Assembly (NCBI GenBank): GCA_024711065.1
Contig: JANJTN010000041.1
Location: 1-45,472, forward strand
DNA from: a bacterium
GTDB lineage: Bacteria > Bacteroidota > Ignavibacteria > Kapaibacteriales > Kapaibacteriaceae
Direction: 5' to 3'
Length of the DNA stretch: 45,472 bases
Part shown: one piece after another, positions 29,655-38,647 of the stretch
How the letters are laid out: the number at the start of each line of letters is the position of its first letter
Numbering within the stretch: the first letter of the stretch is position 1
Notes under the pieces: model-generated
Database searches by the model: none
What the model was told of the DNA's origin: nothing
What the model saw: the letters and a program-made list of their open reading frames with translations, nothing else
Made by a program: the position numbers and the translations under genes

Positions 29655-30740
29655 ATGAGTGATCAGGAACATTCTTCGTCTCAACCGTCTTCCGAGCGCG
29701 GAGAGAACCGTCCGCAAGGACAGCGTCCTCATCGCCGGAGGCGTCGGCCAGGCGGCCGCGAGTCTGCCGGTGGTGCTGAACAGCGTCGTCCCAGAGCCGT
29801 TCGATCTCAGGGGTCGATCAGCATCGTGATTCCTCTGCTGAACGAAGCAGAGTCTCTTCCGGAGCTAGCACGTCGGTTGGAAGACGTGCTCCAGCGCTTT
29901 GCACCGAACAACTGGGATGTGCTGTTCATCGACGACGGGTCGACAGACGCATCGTTCGATGTGATCCAGCGCATTCACACACGCAATCAGCGATTCAATG
30001 CGATCCGCTTTCGACGCAACTATGGTAAATCCGCAGCGTTGGGAGTTGGCTTTGCCGAGGTCGAGGGCGACATTGTGATCACGATGGATGCCGACCTGCA
30101 GGATGACCCTAACGAGATCCCGGCGCTGATCACCAAGCTGGAGGAGGGATACGATCTGGTCTCTGGCTGGAAACGCAAACGGCACGACCCGTGGCACAAA
30201 ACGATGCCGTCGAAGCTGTTCAACTTCGTGACGTCTGTGATGAGCGGCATCAAGCTGCACGATTTCAATTGCGGCCTTAAGGCTTACCGTCGGGACGTGG
30301 TCAAAACCGTGCAGGTATATGGCGAAATGCACCGCTACATCCCCGCACTGGCTCACTGGGAAGGTTTCCGTGTAACGGAGATCCCCGTTCAGCATCATGA
30401 ACGTAAATTCGGTGTCTCGAAGTTCGGCATGAGCCGGTTCCTGAAGGGTTTCCTGGACCTGCTCACGGTGATGTTCACCACGCGGTACATCAAGCGTCCA
30501 CTGCACTTCTTTGGTACCGTTGGTGCGCTGTTCGCCGTGGTGGGTTTTGTGACGGATGCCTGGTTGGCAGTGGAGTGGTTTCTTGGATGGACCACGCTGA
30601 GTAATCGTCCGCTAGCCCTGTTCGGCATCGCCATGATCATCGTTGGCGTTCAGCTGATCTCCATCGGTCTTGTTGGCGAGCTGATCGTAAAGCAGAACCT
30701 CGAGCATCAACGATACAGTATCAAGGAGCGGCTACCGTAA
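29655..30740 (+). CDS. GT2 family glycosyltransferase (DPM1/ArnC-like) with basic N-terminal extension and two C-terminal TM helices
   Basis: SISIVIPLLNEAESLPEL...FIDDGSTDASFDV...FRRNYGKSAALGVGF...TMDADLQDDPNEIP; TM tails FFGTVGALFAVVGFV and LALFGIAMIIVGVQLISIGLVGELI. Confidence 0.93.
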   Translation: MSDQEHSSSQPSSERGENRPQGQRPHRRRRRPGGRESAGGAEQRRPRAVRSQGSISIVIPLLNEAESLPELARRLEDVLQRFAPNNWDVLFIDDGSTDASFDVIQRIHTRNQRFNAIRFRRNYGKSAALGVGFAEVEGDIVITMDADLQDDPNEIPALITKLEEGYDLVSGWKRKRHDPWHKTMPSKLFNFVTSVMSGIKLHDFNCGLKAYRRDVVKTVQVYGEMHRYIPALAHWEGFRVTEIPVQHHERKFGVSKFGMSRFLKGFLDLLTVMFTTRYIKRPLHFFGTVGALFAVVGFVTDAWLAVEWFLGWTTLSNRPLALFGIAMIIVGVQLISIGLVGELIVKQNLEHQRYSIKERLP

Positions 30741-30788
30741 CCTGTCCCCTGGTGCACGGTTACTCGCATCCCACTAGAACAGACACCT

Positions 30789-31559
30789 ATGACCCTCGTC
30801 CGCACTCTCACGATCCTTCTTGCACTGATCGCCCTTGGCACGTCTGCTAGTGGTCAGTCACAAGTACGTTTTCGCGTCGCCGCCGGCCTTTCCACGGATT
30901 GGATCACGAACGACAATCCTGCCGTGTACCGCATTGCCGGTACCGGTGATGAATCCGACACGAATGCCGGATTTGGAGGGGGCTTAGACGGCATGCAAAT
31001 GGGCTGGGGCATCAAGGCCTTTGCCGACCTGGACAAGCAGAAGATCCTTCGCATACCGTTCGGACTGGACTATTTCGACTACACGGGTGTGCAGTCCATC
31101 CAGTCCCAGAATTTCAAAGTGCGTGTGCAGCACGACGTAGACATCTTCTCGTACTACGGCGGCTTTGAGTGGTCGTTCGTCGAGTTCCCACTGGCCTATG
31201 CTCGTGCCTATCTGGGGGCCGAAGCGCGTGTGACCACGGTCTCGTCCAACACGATCGAGTTTCGCGAACAGTACTTCAACACCACGCCGCCGGTGGACAC
31301 TACCAGAACCACCACCGGCAAGCCTTCCGCTACCCGCCTTGGTGGTATGATGCGCCTGGGCATCGAGGGCGAACTCTACTATCCCGTCTTCCTGAATACC
31401 AGCGTGGCTTGGGGGGTGATGAACCTGATCGGACGAGACACCACTCCCACCTGGGAAGGTGGCCGTGGAGAACTGCTCACGCCATTCCCGGTGAACGAAG
31501 CTGGTGAAAGCCTGATCTGGCATCTCAACTTCACCTTCATGGTGCAGGTTCGACTATGA
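30789..31559 (+). CDS. Outer-membrane beta-barrel-like protein
   Basis: Signal peptide MTLVRTLTILLALIALGTSASGQ; alternating aromatic strands and C-terminal LIWHLNFTFMVQVRL. Confidence 0.65.
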   Translation: MTLVRTLTILLALIALGTSASGQSQVRFRVAAGLSTDWITNDNPAVYRIAGTGDESDTNAGFGGGLDGMQMGWGIKAFADLDKQKILRIPFGLDYFDYTGVQSIQSQNFKVRVQHDVDIFSYYGGFEWSFVEFPLAYARAYLGAEARVTTVSSNTIEFREQYFNTTPPVDTTRTTTGKPSATRLGGMMRLGIEGELYYPVFLNTSVAWGVMNLIGRDTTPTWEGGRGELLTPFPVNEAGESLIWHLNFTFMVQVRL

Positions 31560-32644
31560 CCGATGTCGGCGGCGTACCGCTGCGTACCGATTGTCTGCAG
31601 TTCCGGGGCGACATTCCGTGCAAGCCCCACAAAGAATTCGGCGTTCACTGCTCGGCGTGCGATCACTATCAACCTCGTGCCGGGCGATTGCTGATCATCA
31701 AGCTGGGCGCAGCGGGCGACGTGATCCGCACCACGGTGATCCTGGATCCCCTGCAGGCCAAGTATCCCGGCTATGAGATCTGGTGGCTGACGCTTACTCC
31801 GGACCTGGTGCCGCAGCGTGTGCACAAGCGTCTGCGCTTCTCGGCAGAGTCGCTACTCACACTGCAGCAGATATCCTTCGACGTTGTGGTGAATCTGGAC
31901 AAGGACCTTCACGCCTGTGCGCTGATGGCTTCGCTCACAGCAACGGAGCGCTTTGGCTTTACGCTCTCCGATGGTGTACCGGCTCCCGTGAATGCCTTGG
32001 CCGAACACAAGTTCGTGACCGGCGTGTTCGACGACCTGAATCAGCAGAACACCCTGTCGTACCCGCAGGAGATCATCGAGATCTGCGGTCTGGACTATGC
32101 GCGGCAGGAATACATCATGGATCCACCCGGACCGAATCCGCTCACGCTGCCGCAGGGCAGTGGACCGGTGATCGGTCTGAATACCGGCTGCGGCGATCGC
32201 TGGATCGCGCGCGAGTGGCCGATCGACTCCTGGATCGCGCTCATCAATGGCTTGATGGAACGGGGCTATCGTGTTGTGTTACTCGGTGGACCATCCGAGC
32301 ACGAGCGCAACGTGATGCTCAAGGAACGGACGGGAGCCACCTACGAAGGCACCTGGCCGTTGAAGCAGTTCCTGGGCGTAGTGAATGGCTGCGACGTGGT
32401 GGTAACGGCCGTGACCATGGCCATGCATATCGCGCTGGGGCTGCGAAAGCAACTGGTGTTGATGAACAACATCTTCAACCGCCATGAGTTCGAGCTCTAC
32501 GACCGTGGAGTGTTGATCGAACCGGACAAGGAATGCACCTGCTTCTTCCGTCACGACTGTGTGCGAACGGATTATCGGTGCATGGATCACCTACCGGCAC
32601 AGAAGATCCTGGATGCGGTGGACGCTCGCGTAGCTTACTTGTAG
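31556..32644 (+). CDS. Glycosyltransferase family 9 (heptosyltransferase-like)
   Basis: ATGA overlap; LLIIKLGAAGDVIRTTVILDPLQAKYPGYEIWWLT...GLNTGCGDRWIAREWPIDSWIALINGLMERGYRVVLLGGPSE. Confidence 0.9.
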   Translation: MTDVGGVPLRTDCLQFRGDIPCKPHKEFGVHCSACDHYQPRAGRLLIIKLGAAGDVIRTTVILDPLQAKYPGYEIWWLTLTPDLVPQRVHKRLRFSAESLLTLQQISFDVVVNLDKDLHACALMASLTATERFGFTLSDGVPAPVNALAEHKFVTGVFDDLNQQNTLSYPQEIIEICGLDYARQEYIMDPPGPNPLTLPQGSGPVIGLNTGCGDRWIAREWPIDSWIALINGLMERGYRVVLLGGPSEHERNVMLKERTGATYEGTWPLKQFLGVVNGCDVVVTAVTMAMHIALGLRKQLVLMNNIFNRHEFELYDRGVLIEPDKECTCFFRHDCVRTDYRCMDHLPAQKILDAVDARVAYL

Positions 32645-33636
32645 AACGTCTGCTCGTAGGCGAAGCCTTCGGGACGGTTCAAGATCACGCGGCGGACAAG
32701 CCCCCTACAGAATCCGATCCCGTATCCCAGCATCTGCACCAGCGAGGCTGCAACACTCAGGGCACCAACCGTGGGTGATCGCATGCGCAGCGTAGCATCC
32801 AGGAAGATCAGGGTGGCCCATGCGCCAAGTGGTAGCAACGCCCAGACGCCGTGTGGAACGAACAGGGCATAGAACAGCGCGATCAGCACATACGTGGTGA
32901 AGGCCGCCGGAAAGAAATGCGTGAGCTTGAGTGTTCCCGGGTGGCGCAGCGTAAGGTTGATCCGAGCCATACCGGAATTATGGACCTGCTTGAAGAACTT
33001 TCGCAGATCCGTCCGTCGCTTGTGATACACCCATGCATCGGGTATCAGGCCAACGCGGAACCCGGCCTTGATGATGCGGATGCTTAGGTCGATGTCTTCA
33101 CCAAACCGCATGGGCGAGAAGCCCTGCGAGGCCTCGAAGACCTGGCGGCTGAGACCCATGTTGAAGGATCGCGGGTGGAAGGCTCCGCCCACCCTGCGCT
33201 TGGAGCCGCGGATACCGCCGGTGGTCAGGACCGACGTCATGGCATAACTGATGGCCTTTTGTGTGGACGAGAAGTCGTCGTGTTCCCGATCCGGGCCGCC
33301 AAAGGCATCCCATCCCTGCTGGATCCGGCCCTGCTCGATGTGTTCCAGCCAGGTGGGCGGGCAGGTGCAGTCGGAGTCCAGGAAGATCATCACCTGGCCA
33401 CGGGCTCGCTCGCAGCCAAAGTTCCTGGAGGGGCCCGGACCCGAGTTCGGCTTGCTGAAGTAGGCGATCTCCAGGCGGTCGGCATAGCGCGCGCACACCT
33501 CTTCTGAGGACTGCGTAGAGCCATCCTCGACCACTACGACCTCGAAGTCGCGAATGGTCTGCTGCGTCAGGCTCTCCAGCAACTCGTCCATCTCGTCTGG
33601 ACGGTTGAACACGGCTACGATGATGGAGTACGTCAT
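32635..33636 (-). CDS. GT2 family glycosyltransferase
   Basis: Start MTYSIIVAVFNRPDEMDELLESLTQQTIRDFEVVVVEDGST...MIFLDSDCTCPPTWLE; start refined to 33636; converges and overlaps 10 bp with the GT9 gene. Confidence 0.9.
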   Translation of the reverse strand: MTYSIIVAVFNRPDEMDELLESLTQQTIRDFEVVVVEDGSTQSSEEVCARYADRLEIAYFSKPNSGPGPSRNFGCERARGQVMIFLDSDCTCPPTWLEHIEQGRIQQGWDAFGGPDREHDDFSSTQKAISYAMTSVLTTGGIRGSKRRVGGAFHPRSFNMGLSRQVFEASQGFSPMRFGEDIDLSIRIIKAGFRVGLIPDAWVYHKRRTDLRKFFKQVHNSGMARINLTLRHPGTLKLTHFFPAAFTTYVLIALFYALFVPHGVWALLPLGAWATLIFLDATLRMRSPTVGALSVAASLVQMLGYGIGFCRGLVRRVILNRPEGFAYEQTFYK

Positions 33637-33642
33637 GGCGGG

Positions 33643-33650
33643 CAAAGATA
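33643..33650 (-). promoter_or_regulatory. Putative -7 element TATCTTTG (minus strand)
   Basis: CAAAGATA on plus strand, 6 nt from the GT2 start codon at 33636. Confidence 0.6.
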
Positions 33651-33666
33651 CGGGCGTCGCAGGTGG

Positions 33667-33674
33667 TATCTTTG
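33667..33674 (+). promoter_or_regulatory. Putative -7 element TATCTTTG (plus strand)
   Basis: 7 nt upstream of GTG at 33682; forms a perfect inverted pair with 33643-33650. Confidence 0.6.
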
Positions 33675-33681
33675 GCGCGTT

Positions 33682-34521
33682 GTGACCCAGCCCCTTACCA
33701 CTTCGAATCCGGATCCGGCAGACGTGATCGCCGGCATGGACTGGCATCCACGGACCAAGCGGAACTTCCGCATGCAGTACCGTTTGGCCGTGCACACCCT
33801 GATCCCGTGGCTCGAATCCCTGCACCTGCTGCCTGCCAATGCGGCCGTCTGCGAGATCGGTTGTGCCGAAGGGGGCGTTTTGGATGCTTTCGTCGAGCGC
33901 GGCACCTCCTACGCCTTGGGTACGGACATCATGGCGCCGTTGCTGGAGCAGATCTCGGCACCCATTGCCGAACATCTGGGTCTGTCTGTGGCCTTCGCCC
34001 ATCACGATGTGATCTATGATGCGATCCCGGACGTGTGGCGTGAGCGCTTTGATGTGGTGGTCCTGCGCGACGTGATCGAGCACCTTGACGACGCCTCCAT
34101 CGCCCTGCAGAACATCAGTCGGATCATCAAACCGGGCGGCGTGATCCTGGTGACCTTTCCGCCCTATCTCTCCGCCTTTGGTGGACATCAACAGCTACTC
34201 GGGACCACAGCCGGCAATCTCCCGTGGGTGCATCTGCTGCCCAAGAGTCTGTTCTTCGGTATGATCGCCAAGGGCGATCCCATGAACCAGGACGAGCTCC
34301 GGCGTCTGCATCGTATCCGCTGCTCGCCCGATCAGATCCGACGCGATGCGAAGGGGGCTGGCCTGCAGCTTGCCGGAGAGCGCTACTTCGGTCTGCGTCC
34401 GGTGTTCCGCTGGAAGTACAACAAGCCGATCCCAACGCTGGAGCTTACGGCACTGAAAGGATTGCGCCCGGTGCGTGCATTGGCGATGGAAGCGGCATTC
34501 GTGTTTCGAAAGCCGGTATGA
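33682..34521 (+). CDS. Class I SAM-dependent methyltransferase
   Basis: GTG start; VCEIGCAEGGVLDAFVERG...VVVLRDVIEHLDDASIALQNISRIIKPGGVILVTFPPY. Confidence 0.88.
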   Translation: MTQPLTTSNPDPADVIAGMDWHPRTKRNFRMQYRLAVHTLIPWLESLHLLPANAAVCEIGCAEGGVLDAFVERGTSYALGTDIMAPLLEQISAPIAEHLGLSVAFAHHDVIYDAIPDVWRERFDVVVLRDVIEHLDDASIALQNISRIIKPGGVILVTFPPYLSAFGGHQQLLGTTAGNLPWVHLLPKSLFFGMIAKGDPMNQDELRRLHRIRCSPDQIRRDAKGAGLQLAGERYFGLRPVFRWKYNKPIPTLELTALKGLRPVRALAMEAAFVFRKPV

Positions 34522-35831
34522 ACAGAAAGGTCCTGGTGATCGCCTACCACTTCCCGCCCGGGGGTGGTCCAGGAGTGCAGCGCGTGCTGAAGCATGTGAC
34601 CTACCTGCGGCAATTCGGTTGGACCCCGATTGTGCTTACCGTGCAGGATGGGGATTTCCCGGCCCGAGATGAGTCTCTCCTCGTGAAGGTCCCAGCCGAC
34701 GTTCGCGTGGTTCGCGTTCCCATCATCGAACCGTACACGCTGTATCGCAAGTTCATGGGACGGAAAGGGGCTGCCGTAGACGTGAACGTGAACAAATCCA
34801 GCGATCAGCGATCCGGATGGAAGGAACATCTGAGCGAATTCATTCGCGCAACCTTCTTTATCCCGGACGCCCGGATCGGATGGTTGCGGGCCGCCACACG
34901 CAAGGCCGAAGAGTTGATCCACGAAGAAGGTATCTCGGCCATCTATACCTCGTCGCCACCCTACACCTGCGCCTTGATCGGCCGCAACGCCAAGCGGCGG
35001 ACGGGCCTGCCGTGGGTAGCCGGGTTTCGGGACCCGTGGACCGAGTTCCTGACCACGCCAGACCGCTGGTGGCTGCCGGCGTGGATCGATCGCCGCATGG
35101 AGCGATCGGTGTTCTCCGAAGCCGACCAGGTGGAGTGTGCCTGGCAAGGTATCGTAGACGACGCATTGGGCAAGTACCCGAGTCTTGACCGTCGCAAGTT
35201 TCATCATGTACCCAACGGCTTCGATTCTGCCGACTTTCCCAATGTTGCCTACGAGCGGAACGACGTGTTCACGATCACCTATACGGGATCGATGTACGGG
35301 CGCCGCACTCCCAAGGCCCTGCTCGAAGCGTTGGAGCGTCTACGAGTGCAGCAGCAGCTCGAGCCCGCACAGATCCGGCTCCGGCTGGTGGGGCGGTTTG
35401 GCGATGAAGTGCACCAAATGATCGATGCCTCGGCGTTTCGATCCAGCGTAGAGCTGATCGGTTACGTGCCGCACGCCGAGAGCATGGCGTATCTGATGCG
35501 CTCGGAGATGAGTCTGTTGATCGTAGACGATGCCAAGGAGTCGGCCGAGATCGTGCCCGGCAAGGTGTACGAATACCTGGGCGTCGGACGGCCGATCCTG
35601 GCCCTGGCTCCACGCCACAGCGCGATTGAACGTCTGCTCCAGGAAACGCGAGCGGGATTTTCGCTGCCGCAGGACGACGTTGTGGGGATCGCTGCGGCTG
35701 TGAAGTTGGCGATCGACCATTGGAACTCTGGCGAAGCGATCGCCGATCCCGTACGCAGTGAAGTGGACCGGTACGAGCGGCGGGAATCGGCCCGACAGTT
35801 GGCACACATCTTGGATAGGATCTGCTCATGA
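34518..35831 (+). CDS. Glycosyltransferase (GT4-like)
   Basis: ATGA overlap; MNRKVLVIAYHFPPGGGPGVQRVLKHVTYLRQFGWTPIVLT...FTITYTGSMYGRRTPKALLEAL...VPGKVYEYLGVGRPILAL. Confidence 0.9.
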   Translation: MNRKVLVIAYHFPPGGGPGVQRVLKHVTYLRQFGWTPIVLTVQDGDFPARDESLLVKVPADVRVVRVPIIEPYTLYRKFMGRKGAAVDVNVNKSSDQRSGWKEHLSEFIRATFFIPDARIGWLRAATRKAEELIHEEGISAIYTSSPPYTCALIGRNAKRRTGLPWVAGFRDPWTEFLTTPDRWWLPAWIDRRMERSVFSEADQVECAWQGIVDDALGKYPSLDRRKFHHVPNGFDSADFPNVAYERNDVFTITYTGSMYGRRTPKALLEALERLRVQQQLEPAQIRLRLVGRFGDEVHQMIDASAFRSSVELIGYVPHAESMAYLMRSEMSLLIVDDAKESAEIVPGKVYEYLGVGRPILALAPRHSAIERLLQETRAGFSLPQDDVVGIAAAVKLAIDHWNSGEAIADPVRSEVDRYERRESARQLAHILDRICS

Positions 35832-36010
35832 ATCTAAAGAACATTCTTGCCGTGGTCCTGTCGTTGATCGCGGCATACTTCGTCCTCAAGATCCTGTGGT
35901 GGCTTCTTTCAGCGGCCTTCACGATCGCTCTGGGCGTACTCCAGATCGTGGTGCTGCTGGTGATCGCCGTGCCGCTGTATGCCATCATTCGCTCCAAACT
36001 GCTACGGTGA
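35828..36010 (+). CDS. Small membrane protein (60 aa)
   Basis: ATGA overlap; MNLKNILAVVLSLIAAYFVLKILWWLLSAAFTIALGVLQIVVLLVIAVPLYAIIRSKLLR, two hydrophobic helices. Confidence 0.7.
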   Translation: MNLKNILAVVLSLIAAYFVLKILWWLLSAAFTIALGVLQIVVLLVIAVPLYAIIRSKLLR

Positions 36011-36015
36011 TCCCA

Positions 36016-37275
36016 ATGCAACGTTTCCTGCTGCTGTGCGCGATCCTGGTGAGCCCCTTACTTGTAACAGCCCAGCCACTGTGGAATCCGCTTGAAGTGG
36101 ATCTGACGCGTACGCTAACGCGGGACCTGTTCGAGAGCAATGCCGTGCCGTATGTGCAACCGATGGTCACCACGCTGAATGCCACGTCCAATGCGCGCTT
36201 CTACGACCATGCCTATGTGCCGAAGGAGGTGGACGCCCCCTATATCAAAGTAAGCGCGAACGGGATGTTCGGGTTGATCAGCGACCAGCTCAAAACCTTT
36301 ACGCCTGGTCTGGACCTTGGACCGCACCAGTCGCTGGCGCAACCGATCCTGGATTTTCTGAACACGCCCAACCCGGGGTACGACGATACCCTATCGCTGG
36401 TGACCACCATTGTGCGGGAGTTGTTTCGGGATGCGCAGGACTCCAACTTTCTGACCACGCCGCCGGTGGCGGCCACGTTGTTCGGCTATATGCCGGAGAA
36501 CCGTGTTGGCCTACCAAGCCCGGATCAGATGACCACCGTGCTGCATGCCCGTCCGGAATACCAGTTACTCAAGACCCTGGATCCCGATGCTGCTGCCCAG
36601 CTGGACACTCTACTTGCGTCTCTCACGCTGCCACCGTCGCTCACGATGCCGCCCGGCGTAGACATGAGCACGATCATCGCTGCCGTTCCACAGTTCGAGA
36701 TCGGTTGCTTGTGGGGAACCGAAGCGCTGGTGCGATTCATTCCTCCGGTGGAGTTCGATCCCAACGTTGGCGAATTCTCCTTCTGGGGCTTCGGCTTGAA
36801 GCACAGTGTTTCTCAGTACTTCCCCGAGCGATGGTTCGACATGGCGGTGCAGGCGGTGTATCAGGGAACGAATCTGACGAACACCGTTGGTTTCACGGAA
36901 TCCAAGCTGGAGGCCAGCGCTACCATCTGGAGCGGAAACGTGCACATCAGCAAGGAGTGGTGGGAAGCGTTCGCCGTGTACACGGGCCTGAATTATGAGT
37001 ACATCGATGTGACGTCGACCTACACCTACGTTCTCCCGCAAGAGGTTCAGATCGCCTTGGGTCTCTTGCCTGCGCCGCCGCCGGGTCAGCCTGCCGTACC
37101 AACACCCGAACAGCCCGGCGATCAGAGTCCGCAAGTGAGCGTGGTAACGGTAGACAACACCAACATCAAATGGACCATCGGCGCAACGGTGCACTATGCA
37201 GGATTCCGTTTGGCGGTGGACTACAGCGTAAGCAGCTTCAACATTTTCTCGGCGGGGCTGTCGTACCAGTTCTGA
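36016..37275 (+). CDS. Secreted / outer-membrane hypothetical protein
   Basis: Signal MQRFLLLCAILVSPLLVTAQ; beta-rich C-terminal half ending FNIFSAGLSYQF; start corrected from the 35758 ORF. Confidence 0.75.
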   Translation: MQRFLLLCAILVSPLLVTAQPLWNPLEVDLTRTLTRDLFESNAVPYVQPMVTTLNATSNARFYDHAYVPKEVDAPYIKVSANGMFGLISDQLKTFTPGLDLGPHQSLAQPILDFLNTPNPGYDDTLSLVTTIVRELFRDAQDSNFLTTPPVAATLFGYMPENRVGLPSPDQMTTVLHARPEYQLLKTLDPDAAAQLDTLLASLTLPPSLTMPPGVDMSTIIAAVPQFEIGCLWGTEALVRFIPPVEFDPNVGEFSFWGFGLKHSVSQYFPERWFDMAVQAVYQGTNLTNTVGFTESKLEASATIWSGNVHISKEWWEAFAVYTGLNYEYIDVTSTYTYVLPQEVQIALGLLPAPPPGQPAVPTPEQPGDQSPQVSVVTVDNTNIKWTIGATVHYAGFRLAVDYSVSSFNIFSAGLSYQF

Positions 37276-37284
37276 GTTGTCTCG

Positions 37285-38208
37285 CTACTCGTGCAGACGG
37301 TAGCGCTGCCCAATCCGCTGCAGCAGTCCATCCTTGATCAGTCGATCCAGAAGATCGTCCACGAAGGAAACGTCAATAGGCTCCAGTGAGGTAAACACCT
37401 CTCGGATCACGGCGGACCTGGTCCTGCCCTCGGGATGCTGATGAAGAGCCGCCACTATGCGTCCACGCCACAGGCGTCGCGGTTCTCCGCGGAACATCGG
37501 TTCAGGGGTCCGGCCACGCGATGTAGCGGAGGTGCGCCCGGTAGGTACGGTAATGGTATGCGCCGATGGGCAGACGGACGAGAGCGGGCACGCCTCGCAC
37601 GCCGTGCGCCGTGCCATACAGACCGTTGCTCCCAACTCCATCACGGCATTGTACCACTCGGAAGGTGGGGTCCTGCGCGGAAGCATGTGGCTGCCGAACT
37701 GGCGAACCATGTCGTCGGGGAGTAGATCGGTGGTAAGGGGCTGAGGAGAAGCGAGGCGACTGTATACGCGCCGCACGTTCACGTCCACCACCACCGTGGG
37801 AACGTCGAAGGCAAAGGCAGCGATCGACGCGGCTGCGTACGGTCCGATCCCGGGAAGGGTGATCAACAGCTCCGGATCCCGGGGGATCGAGCCACCATGA
37901 TCGGCCACGATCGCCCTCGCAGCGTCGCGCAGGCGCAGTGCTCGATTGTTGTATCCCAATCCCTTCCAGGCGCGGATCACCTCGGCATTGGTGGCCTGTG
38001 CCAGATGATGCACCGAAGGGAAGCGATCCAGGAATGCCGGCAAGAGTTCGGCTACCCGTGGTGCCTGCGTCTGTTGCAGCATGATCTCGCTGACCAGGAT
38101 CAGATAGGCCCCCGCAGAGGCTTCGCGCCAGGGGAATGCACGGGCATGCTTGCGGTACCACCGCAGGAGTAGGGAGCGGATACGCGTGGTATCTTTGGTG
38201 GCTCGCAT
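37285..38208 (-). CDS. mutY: A/G-specific adenine glycosylase-like (HhH-GPD, [4Fe-4S])
   Basis: WYRKHARAFPWRE...SEIMLQQTQAPRV...LPGIGPYAAASIAAFAF...VVDVNVRRVYSR; Fe-S CMARRTACEACPLSSVC = Cx6Cx2Cx5C. Confidence 0.87.
   Translation of the reverse strand: MRATKDTTRIRSLLLRWYRKHARAFPWREASAGAYLILVSEIMLQQTQAPRVAELLPAFLDRFPSVHHLAQATNAEVIRAWKGLGYNNRALRLRDAARAIVADHGGSIPRDPELLITLPGIGPYAAASIAAFAFDVPTVVVDVNVRRVYSRLASPQPLTTDLLPDDMVRQFGSHMLPRRTPPSEWYNAVMELGATVCMARRTACEACPLSSVCPSAHTITVPTGRTSATSRGRTPEPMFRGEPRRLWRGRIVAALHQHPEGRTRSAVIREVFTSLEPIDVSFVDDLLDRLIKDGLLQRIGQRYRLHE
38190..38197 (+). promoter_or_regulatory. Putative -7 element TATCTTTG upstream of cdd
   Basis: TAnnTTTG, 9 nt before ATG at 38207, located inside the 5' end of the divergent mutY-like gene's upstream/coding boundary. 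Confidence 0.5.
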
Positions 38209-38647
38209 GACGGCAACCTACAACACCGAACCCGATCCGGCGATCCTGAACCAGGCCATCGCGGCTGCCGCTATGGCACGGGAGCGGGCGTACGCACCGT
38301 ACTCCCGATTCCTTGTCGGAGCAGCGTTGATCGACCGTCATGGCGGTATTCACGTCGGCTGCAACGTCGAGAACGCCTCCTACGGTCTCACACAGTGCGC
38401 CGAGAGGTCCGCCGTTACCGCAGCCACGGCCGCCGGACAGCGCGAGATCATTGCCTGCGTGGTGATCACCGACACCGTAGAGCCCACCATGCCCTGTGGT
38501 GCGTGTCGTCAGGTTCTGGCCGAGTTCGCAACGGATCTCCTGGTGGTGTGCCGCACCCTGTCCGGTGCCGAGCTGCGCACCACGCTCTCGGCACTACTGC
38601 CGCTGGCATTCGATCCACTCCAGCTGCCGGGAGGCTCGCACACATGA
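38207..38647 (+). CDS. cdd: Cytidine deaminase
   Basis: YAPYSRFLVGAALI...GCNVENASYGLTQCAERSAV...MPCGACRQVLAEF. Confidence 0.95.
   Translation: MTATYNTEPDPAILNQAIAAAAMARERAYAPYSRFLVGAALIDRHGGIHVGCNVENASYGLTQCAERSAVTAATAAGQREIIACVVITDTVEPTMPCGACRQVLAEFATDLLVVCRTLSGAELRTTLSALLPLAFDPLQLPGGSHT

Noticed and set aside
33637-34191. N-terminal extension of the minus-strand 518-aa ORF
   Set aside because: The GT2 domain begins at MTYSIIVAVFNRPDE (33636); the extension is antisense to the methyltransferase gene.
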